A stretch of DNA of 64,000 bases from Malania oleifera. Taxonomy: Eukaryota > Streptophyta > Magnoliopsida > Santalales > Ximeniaceae. The position numbers and the translations under genes are program-made. The stretch is from NCBI RefSeq assembly GCF_029873635.1, contig NC_080422.1:972001-1036000 (forward strand), in the 5' to 3' direction. Under the pieces are notes generated by a model. It worked only from the letters and a program-made list of their open reading frames with translations. It was not told the DNA's origin and did no database searches. Below are positions 56,455-64,000 of this stretch, in pieces. Every line of letters begins with the position of its first letter. Within the stretch, counting starts at the first letter, position 1.

Positions 56455-57997
56455 CGTTTTTGATTTAGAATATGGGTAGTAGCATGAATTGTAAGCATGT
56501 ATTGTACTGTGGTTTGTAGGTTTTGGAGTCTTGGCTCGTAGTTTTGGGGACCGTAGAGTTCGTAGTTGGAATTCAGGTTAAGGTGAGGGGATTCAGTTTA
56601 TATCAGTTTATTTTCGAAATCAAGATCAGTAAGCTTGTAGGCTACGATCGTATGTATGTTTTGGTAGCTTATTTGGGGAAATCTATCAGGTAAAATACGG
56701 GATTTTTGAGTTTCAATTTTTGGGAACATTTGGGAATTTCGGGTATCATCATTGCTTTGTTTGGAAAACCGTTTGTTTTTTTAAACTGTATTATTGAGAT
56801 GACTGTTATCCATATTTGCATAAACTGTATACTTGAAATGGAAAACGATATGATTTGCCATAAACCAAATAAGTGTGGTATGTATGGTTGTATGTAATTG
56901 TTCCAGGTATGTTGTAAAACAGCTATGTGGTGGCTTATTACAGTACGCTGATATGTATAGGAGTATGAGCTCCAAATGATTCCAGGTTTTGTGCAATCGG
57001 CTAGTGGCGGCTAGTTACCTTTCGCCGAAACAGCTATGTGGTGGCTAATTACCGTACGCTGTGCCATGTACCGGAAAACCATGGGCGAGAGTGTCCGACT
57101 CTATATCCAAGGGTGTGAAATATCACTACGTATCCCAGCTGGTCACCGAGGGGTGTGAGCTATACTGTATGGCAATGTAATCACTGTGAAGCTCGGGTTT
57201 ATGGAGTAGTTGCGTGTTGGCAATGTAATCACTGTGAAACTTTGGATTCATGGAGTAGTTGCATACTGTTGTGAGTTACATCATATTGGCAATGTAATCG
57301 CTTGAAGCCTCGGGTTTGATAGCGTAGTTGCGTATTAGTGTGACGACACTGACCGTATGTTTTGGGTATCGTATGTACTGGAATGCATTTGTGAAAATAC
57401 TGGAACTGTATGGAATAGTATGAAACTGTATGGAAATGTTTTGGAATTGTATCGTATTGTATAATGTTATGATTTATGTAAAATAACAATGGTATGCCAC
57501 ACACTAATATAACCTGCTTTATTCCTTACCGAGAGGTGTCTCACCCCGAATGTACGTACATTGTTTTCAGGTCGATCAGGTAGCCGTAACTAGCACTCTA
57601 GCAATTAGAAGTGGGGGTGTCGTTGTAGCTATTAGTGCCTGATTAGGTACGAGTTTTTGTAACCGGGTTGTCGTGGTGGTTTTGTAGACACCCGGAGTAT
57701 GTACAGTATTTATGGGAATGTGAACCCTAGTATTGTTTGGGTATGTGTATCCTAGCTTTGTACAGACTTTAGTATGGTATGTTATATAGATAGATGAAAC
57801 ATTTTTCGCTGCGTTACTAATAAGTATGGATGTATATGTGTATATGTGTAGGGCATCCATGTACCCCACGGGGTCGGACCCTCTTATTGTATTGTATCAT
57901 GTATGTTTTAATTGATACAGAGGCAGGTTATATAACTATATTCTCACCTGGGACCCATCTGCAGGTTTGGGGCGTGACATAAAATGTACTCTCTCGG

Positions 57998-58085
57998 GAT
58001 TCCTTCGTCAATGAGAAACAGACTTCGTCGACGATCTCTAGAAGGACACTCATCAACAAGGATAGAACATTCGTCGACGAGGCCT
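57998..58085 (-). promoter_or_regulatory. palindrome cluster of LTR B (second part)
   Basis: Four copies (TTCGTCAATGA, TTCGTCGACGA, TCATCAACAA, TTCGTCGACGA). Three more lie at 48355-48412 on the other side of C2. The TATA box of B (CTATAAAAAG, minus) is at about 48326-48335. Confidence 0.85.
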
Positions 58086-58195
58086 GCTATTCCTCCTCTA
58101 ATTTCTTTTCTTTACCCTTATTATCCATTAATCCATGTTATTTATTATACTTCCTAATTATTTTAAAATTTTAATTTTTGAGTCATTTCAGAGTC

Positions 58196-59637
58196 TCTCC
58201 AAATTCATCTGGATTGGGTGCTGAACCTCCATGGCTGCCAGTGCTGGTCCCATTGATTTCCTACTTAGAGCATCAACTACCACGTTTTCCCTAGGTGGTA
58301 ACTAATAGTGCAGTCATAATCTTTAATAAGCTCCAACCACCTCCTCTATCTCACGTTTAGTTCCTTTTGAATGAAAAAGTACTTCAAACTTTTGTGATCA
58401 GAGAATATCTCGCATCTCTCACCATACAAGTAATGCTTCCAAATCTTTAACACGTGTACCACTACAGCCAATTCTAGATTGTAGGTAGGGTAGTTCTTTT
58501 CATACTCTTTCAACTGTCGGGAGGCATAAGTTACAACCCTACCATGCTGCATTAATACACAGCCAAACCCTTTCAAAGATGTGTCACTGTAAATTACATA
58601 GCAATCAACCCCCGATGGAATCGTCAGTACTAGTGCAGTGACGAGCCGCTGCTTTAATTCCTCGCATTCATCATCCCATACAAATTTAGCATTCTTCTTG
58701 GTTAGTCACGTCAAAGGCCTTGATAGTCCCGAGAATCCCTCTATAAATCGACGATAATATCCCGCCAGTCCTAAGAAACTCCTGATCTCTTGAACATTCT
58801 TCGGCCTTTCCCAATTTACCATTGCCTCAATCTTACTGGAATCCATTGAAATTCCATCACCTCATATAATGTGCCCCAGAAACGCAATTTTCTCTAACTA
58901 GAATTCACATTTTCTAAACTTGGCATACAATTTTTTTTCCCTAAACATCTGAAGTACCATTCGTAGATGCGTCTTATGCTCCTCAAAATTTCTCGAGTAA
59001 ACCAGTATGTCATCAATGAAAACTATAACGAACCGGTATAAATACTGGTTAAAAATTATATTCATCAAATCCACGAATACATTAGGAGCATTCGTTATAC
59101 CAAAAGGCATAACGAGGAATCTATAATGCCCATACCTGGTCCTGAAGGCTGTTTTCGAGACATCTTCTACTTTATCTTTCACCTGGTGGTAGCCTGATTT
59201 GAGGTCAATCTTGGAATAGACCCGTGTAACCTGAAGCTTATCAAATAAATCGTCTATACGGGGTAGAGGGTACCTGTTCTTGATTGTCACCTTATTAATT
59301 TCCCTATAATCTATACACATCCTTATGAACCCATTTTTCTTCTTTACAAATAACACAGGAGCTCCCCACGGTGATACACTGGGCTGAATAAAACCCTTAT
59401 CCAGTAAGTCATACAACTGATTCTTTAGCTCTCCCAACTCTGCTGGAGCCATCATATAAGGAGCTTTAGAAATTGGTGCCATCCCTAGAAATAAATCAAT
59501 AGAGAAATCTACCTCGCGATCAGGAGGCAACCTGGGTAGCTCGTCTGGAAAGACATCTGAAAACTCTTTCACCACTGCCATATTAGCAAGCTTTAATTCA
59601 TTTTCTGACATTTCCTTTACAAAGGCCACAAACCCCT
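58196..59637 (-). pseudogene. element A reverse transcriptase and RNase H remnant
   Basis: Minus-strand wording from 59637: [80 protein letters not shown], catalytic [13 protein letters not shown] (about 59025-58990), then after a stop near 58897 RNase [21 protein letters not shown] (58576-58517) and [14 protein letters not shown]. An open frame of 243 codons (58898-59629) is the best preserved reverse transcriptase in the window. It is cut at 59637 by LTR e and at 58196 by LTR B. Confidence 0.93.
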
Positions 59638-60564
59638 TGTAACGACCTGCTTATATTATCATATAGTAAAACATGATAAATAAAATAGTCAACCTAAACT
59701 CGACGGTAGCGGGGACACCTGTCATACACAGCGGAAACCTAGGCAGCAGTAAATGTAAATCACATTCTTATAACCATAAAATATAAAATACCAGAGTTAA
59801 CTACAATCCATAGTAATACTGTATTCATATACGACCTCAAAATATCAAAAATACAACTAGGATCCCACAACAAAAATCTCCTGACCATAGCCCAAACATA
59901 CCCTCCTAGCAGGGTAGTACAATCGACTTAACGACAGTCACACTCCGCCGGTCTTTTTGGGTTTCCTGAAAATCATTTAATGTTCGGGGGTGAGACACTT
60001 CTCAGTAAGGGAAAATAAACTAAGTATAGCTGTGTGGCAACATGAATATTTAATGATAATACAGATATAAAGTACATTTTCCATACTAGAAAACATTAAT
60101 CATTTAACAACTGCATAAATGTATACCTTCATATTTTTAATAAATCATACTAATCATAACTATCTGGTTTAACTAATAATACTGAAAACATACCCAAGAT
60201 AAATAGCTAGCTGATATCATGTATTACCCCCCATGACGAGTTGTGCAGCCCGAAGGCGGGACCTGACAATGGCTGGCCAACCACTACCAAGTCAAAAATA
60301 TCTGTAAGTATGATGGGCCTGCCACACCCTGGTCCGGACTACCAAGTGGACGTTTACAACTCTACACTGAAAGCCACATCGACTATGCATCTCTCACCCC
60401 CTTGTGGGGTGGTTAGCACCAATCTAAACATAGATATTTGATCTATATAGCTATGGTACCGTGCTCCTAAAACTGAAATAAACTAACATCCGGGTTCTGA
60501 TAATATATAATACAAGATAATATAGCGTTTAATATAAATGGATTGATAGCATTTTGTATAATTT

Positions 60565-60705
60565 CATAAATACGGCCTTGCACCGAATATTTCATAAATA
60601 CGGCCTTGCGCCGAACATTTCATAAACAAGGCCTTGCGCCGAAAACATATAACATACACGGTCTTGCGTCAGCTATCAATCACGGCCTTACACCGAAATT
60701 CTCAT
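60565..60705 (-). repeat. CGGCCTTGCGCCG short repeat in LTR e
   Basis: Five copies of CGGCCTTG(C/T)(G/A)CCG-type words at roughly 25-35 bp spacing. Similar words occur three times in element A's LTR (about 29390-29457). Confidence 0.85.
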
Positions 60706-61161
60706 ACATATCATTTTGAACAAATAACTCATTTATCACGCATTTAAAAATCATAATGTATTGCATTATTCATAAAATTGCCTTATCATAATACTTTCCA
60801 TGTAAAGTAATATTTATGCCACACATTACTGTATAAAACCACACATTATATTCTAAAATCATAATTTCTAACATCTCATACATATACATGCATTTCAACA
60901 TAATAGCAATATTTTCCCAAATATACATTTCCTCCATAATATACAAATATAATACATGTTTTCCTAAGAATTAATTTGCTGATAAATAATAATAATTTGT
61001 ATGGAAAATAACTGTTTTAGTTTATTCCCTTACCTAGTACTGAAGAAAAACCCCCTAAAAATTCCACTCACCCTGGACCCGCAGGGTTCCCTGAGCAACA
61101 CCCTGAATTCAACGATTCCCAGAACTAAACTTCAGTATTTTCACGTGAATATCATTTCCTA

Positions 61162-63112
61162 TGTAATGACCCAAAGAATAATAATATTTAAATAATAAAA
61201 GGGAGGAAAATGAAAACAGTAACAGAAGGAGGTAGGAGAATTCATCGACGAACGCAAAATTACATTTTGGAGGTGATAATTCCAAGAAATTTCCCAGGCC
61301 TTGTCGACGAACATAGAGGTTTCATCGACGAGGGTCTTCAGGATCTCGTCGACGAGGTCTTGTCTCGTCAACGAGAAGATGTCGAGAGGGGATTTTTGGA
61401 AGTCTAAAATTCGTTGACAAGGGTGTAGGTTCGTCAACGAACTTTTTACAGGACTCGTCGACGAGGTGACGTGGCTTGTTGACGAAGGCTGCAGTATAAA
61501 TAATGCCAAACTCATTTTTCTTGCACAGAAATCTCATCAAAACCCTATTCTCTCTCTCTCTCTCCTATGGCTCCACCTCCATTTCTCTTCGATTTCGGCC
61601 CTGTTAGTTGCTGGATCGACGATCTGAGGCCACCACGATGCTCCTGACGGAGTTCTCTTCAAGTTTGTTGGGGCGGATCGTCGGTGGGATCGAGTCGAAT
61701 TTCTTCCCAAAATCAGGGTAAATGATGTAGGCAAAGAAATAATGATGTTTTGTTCTGAGATTTATGGTTTTCAGGGTGTTGAGTAGAGAACCCTGCAGGT
61801 GTAGGACCCGCTACAGTAAGGATATTTTAGCAGAAATCAGGTAAGGGAAATATGCTATGCTAGGTGATTCTAGTATGTTTCAGCATAAATTATACATTTT
61901 TACCAGATTATTGTTCACAGCAGAAATTTACACAATTTATCAAGTATGTTAAATATGTTTTAAAATTACTGTGTGGCTTGAGAATATAGATATAGTACAA
62001 GAATATGTTTTACAGTATTTTCCTGAGTTATGTTTTACAAAATATACAGACAGTGGATATGTTTTATAGTAATTACAGAATACCATGATTATATAATTGA
62101 TACAGATACATATTATAGTACCATGACATATAGTTTTACAGTTTATTTTAGAAAATACAGTTGAAACAGATACAGTTTATCACAACGTCATGGTTTATAC
62201 AGTTATTACAGAATCATGGTAAAGCAGATAGTTGTATATAGAGATGTAATTATATAGTATCAGACCTTGTTGGACCATTACAGATTACAGAGCACGGTAC
62301 CGTAACTATATACAACACAGAGTGCAACCACTTATTCAGATAATACGTGATATAAAGGTCGATCGTATAAAGCCCACGAGTGGACAGGCTCCCCATCAGA
62401 TATGGGTTGAGGAGGGCTGATCAGACCGATGGAGTATAATGGTTTATCCTGGTTGTCCAACCAAGATAAATCCCGCCTACGGGCCAAACAACCCTGTCAT
62501 GAGGGGTTAAATGACACACAGTTATCCACAGGGAAGTTTTCAGCTAATATATGTATATACAGTTTTACAATAACAAAGGGTGTATTTATGTATGGTAGAA
62601 GTATTATGTATAGAAACCTATAAATACAATTATGTTAAGCAACATGGGATGGTGGTTTGTTATATTATTTGTACTATATTTTTAGATTTAGTTATGTGTT
62701 TATATAGAAACAGATCTTCTCAGTATTGTAACTCATTTGCCACACACTAAAAATAGCATATTTCATCTTACTGAACGTGGCTCATCCCATTACTTTAACA
62801 TTTTTTAGGTGATCCAGGTAGGCGAGCAGACCAGGCTCGCAGATAGAGGGACCTCAGTACTACCCTATCAGTAGAGAGTGAGTATGTTTTTGAAGTATTT
62901 CTATATAGCCCTAGCCTAGTTGAGGGAATTTTGAGGAACGGTCGTACATGTATATTTTGGGAACATTTTAACACTCTGGTATTGTATATTTTGGATATAG
63001 TTATATGAATTCAGCTTCTTGCTGCTTAGGTTGACAGTTTGGTATCAAGACATTATAAATGATATAGTATATATAAAAAAAAAAACCCCAAGTTAAATAG
63101 CAGGTCGTTACA
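61162..63112 (+). mobile_element. LTR h, solo LTR inside LTR e, 1951 bp
   Basis: TCCTA flanks it at 61157-61161 and 63113-63117. Starts TGTAATGACCC and ends GGTCGTTACA. It carries a palindrome cluster, TATA box GTATAAATAA (61492-61501), CT repeat (61551-61564), a donor-like CAGGTAAGGG (about 61838) and the group's conserved block (62766-62789) in plus orientation. No coding region, so a solo LTR. Confidence 0.88.
61224..61482 (+). promoter_or_regulatory. palindrome cluster in LTR h
   Basis: About nine copies (TCATCGACGA, TTGTCGACGA, TCGTCGACGA, TCGTCAACGA, TCGTTGACAA and similar), the last some 10-20 bp upstream of GTATAAATAA. Confidence 0.9.
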
Positions 63113-63383
63113 TCCTATAACTATGAAAATACTAAATTTGGCATAAAAAGTCTTACCTCAACTCAGGGATGAATTTCAACTCGCTTCCACCAGCGATCAT
63201 CTCCGGCAGATTTGGAGAGAACTTTCCTAGGAGCGTCGTGGTGGCCTCAAATCGTCAATCCAGTGAACAACGGAGCCAAAATCGAAGAGAGAGGAGAGAG
63301 AAACCGTATGGAGGAGAGAGAGTGAAAATTTTCTGATTTTTCTGCGTTTAAATCTGAGTTTTAGGTTATTTATAAAGCCGAAT

Positions 63384-63485
63384 TTTTGACGAGATACGTC
63401 ACCTTGTCGACGAGTCCCTGAAGAGTTTCGTCGACGAAATTTAGAATTGTCAAATCCCTCCTCGGTATTTTCTCGTTGACAAGCC
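63384..63485 (-). promoter_or_regulatory. palindrome cluster in LTR e (truncated)
   Basis: Four copies (TTTGACGA, TTGTCGACGA, TTCGTCGACGA, TCGTTGACAA) directly upstream of TATAAATA on the minus strand. The rest is cut off by LTR f. Confidence 0.8.
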
Positions 63486-63489
63486 CAAG

Positions 63490-64000
63490 TGTAACCACCT
63501 CAAAATTCTTATCATTTTTTTTAAATACATACAATAAACATTCCTACGCAGCGGAAACACAAATCATAAAACCATTTATACATAAACTGTACAATACCAG
63601 AATCCAGAATATATAGACCATACAAAAATATCCCTCCAGTGTCATCCACTCAAAAAAGATATACAACTCTGACAAAAACTCACCCTATAACCAGGGTGAT
63701 CTAACTACTTTCTATCCGTGAGCCTGATCTGCTCGCCTAGCTAGCTCACCTGAACAATGGTAAAATAATGGGGTGAGTCGACGCTTAGTAAGTGGAAATA
63801 TGCTATTGCTAGTGTGTGGCAACTAAGTTAAGAATACTTAAAAATAGCAACTGAACTGTAATGCAATAAATAATCTGTAAAACATATCTTTCAAACATTT
63901 CTTTCTTTCTTAATTAAAATATACTGTATCATATGTTTCCTACTTTTTATACTGATAATATGTCATACTATTCTCATCATATACTGTAAAACTGTTTTCA
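63490..64000 (-). mobile_element. LTR f, partial, runs off the window
   Basis: Plus-strand start TGTAACCACCTC after CCAAG. The body up to the window end parallels LTR d (35851 onward and 44492 onward): ACAATACCAGAA, CCCTCCAGTGTCATCCACTC, ATAACCAGGGTGA and GGGTGAGTCGACGCTTAGTA. It is the same family as d. Confidence 0.75.

Larger units (their letters stand above)
48427..57979 (+). mobile_element. C2: full-length Ty3/gypsy chromodomain (Tekay/Del-like) element
   Basis: 5' LTR 48427-50485, internal 50486-55866, 3' LTR 55867-57979. The duplication TAAAA is at 48422-48426 and 57980-57984. All domains from gag to chromodomain are present in order, but more than fifteen in-frame stops remain. Over the first 340 bp the LTRs differ at about 30 sites, roughly 9 percent and mostly transitions, so it is clearly older than the Tat element. 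It sits inside LTR B, splitting B's own palindrome cluster. Confidence 0.94.
55867..57979 (+). repeat. 3' LTR of C2, 2113 bp
   Basis: Same ends as the 5' LTR, followed by the TAAAA duplication. The CT/CA microsatellite is expanded (56193-56270), accounting for most of the extra length. Confidence 0.95.
32236..58190 (-). mobile_element. LTR B, solo LTR inserted in element A and split by later insertions
   Basis: GAGTC flanks it at 32231-32235 and 58191-58195. Removing everything between and one GAGTC joins element A in frame (ERL followed by SVELV). The LTR's own sequence is 32236-32354, 34465-35850, 47793-48426 and 57985-58190, about 2.35 kb. It starts TGAAATGACTC at 58190 and ends GGGGCATTACA at 32236. 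Each join restores a sensible LTR order: end box, conserved GGGTGAGA block, GC block, donor-like AAGGTAAGG, TATA box, palindrome cluster, start. No internal coding region belongs to it, so it is a solo LTR. Confidence 0.85.
59638..63489 (-). mobile_element. LTR e, inserted in element A, split by solo LTR h and cut by LTR f
   Basis: Plus-strand start TGTAACGACCTGC at 59638, directly interrupting element A coding sequence. Its own sequence is 59638-61161 and 63118-63489. It has the conserved GGGTGAGACAC block (59986-60010), CCCGAAGGCGGG (about 60249), a short CGGCCTTGCGCCG repeat, donor-like GAGGTAAGAC (about 63150), TATA box CTTTATAAATAACC (about 63364-63377) and part of a palindrome cluster. 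Its start is hidden beyond LTR f, so solo LTR or 5' LTR cannot be decided. Confidence 0.8.

Overview
This is nuclear DNA from a flowering plant, almost certainly a dicot with a large, repeat-rich genome. The evidence is one spliced plant gene, a fragment of a second, and typical plant repeats: Cassandra, a tRNA-derived SINE, an RTE LINE, a Tat-type Ty3/gypsy element with an antisense gene, and chromodomain (Tekay/Del-like) gypsy elements. The species cannot be named from sequence alone. Nothing bacterial, no CRISPR array and no functional rRNA or tRNA gene was seen. Element boundaries, duplications and divergences were read by eye.

Layout. 1-4440: decayed Ty1/copia element (+) with a Cassandra LTR inside gag. 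4555-5155: exon 1 of an organellar-type histidyl-tRNA synthetase (-), broken by a stop, with a SINE against its 5' side. 6307-14871: the one apparently intact host gene, a six-exon alpha/beta-hydrolase of 533 codons (-), whose fourth intron holds a decayed RTE LINE. 15191-17722: AT-rich intergenic DNA. 17728-27740: complete Tat-lineage gypsy element (+), 433-bp LTRs, AAATA duplication, defective gag-pol, a spliced antisense gene with its own TATA box, and two tandem arrays.

27857 to the window end is a nest of long-LTR elements that can be taken apart by 5-bp target duplications. Element A (-) is split at codon resolution by solo LTR B (duplication GAGTC, 32236-58190). Inside B lie solo LTR c (TAATA), solo LTR d (TATAC) and full-length gypsy element C2 (+, TAAAA). 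Inside d lie gypsy element C1 (+, ACCAG) and a 1.4-kb solo LTR (AAAAC). Inside the 3' LTR of C1 lies a 2.2-kb copia-like solo LTR (ACGAG). To the right, A is broken again by LTR e, which carries solo LTR h (TCCTA) and is cut by LTR f, running off the window.

No element here looks able to move by itself. The most interesting signal is in the LTRs, not the proteins. Seven gypsy LTRs of differing sequence carry 4-9 copies of a CpG-rich palindrome, TCGTCGACGA, packed just upstream of the TATA box. An unrelated copia-like LTR carries about 14 copies of GGTCGACC in the same place. C1, close to C2 in its body, lacks the module. C1 and C2 LTRs also hold a splice donor (GTAAGG/GTAAGA) in the loop of a conserved hairpin. 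C1 lost its reverse transcriptase through a deletion sealed with 20 bp of filler copied from 140 bp upstream.
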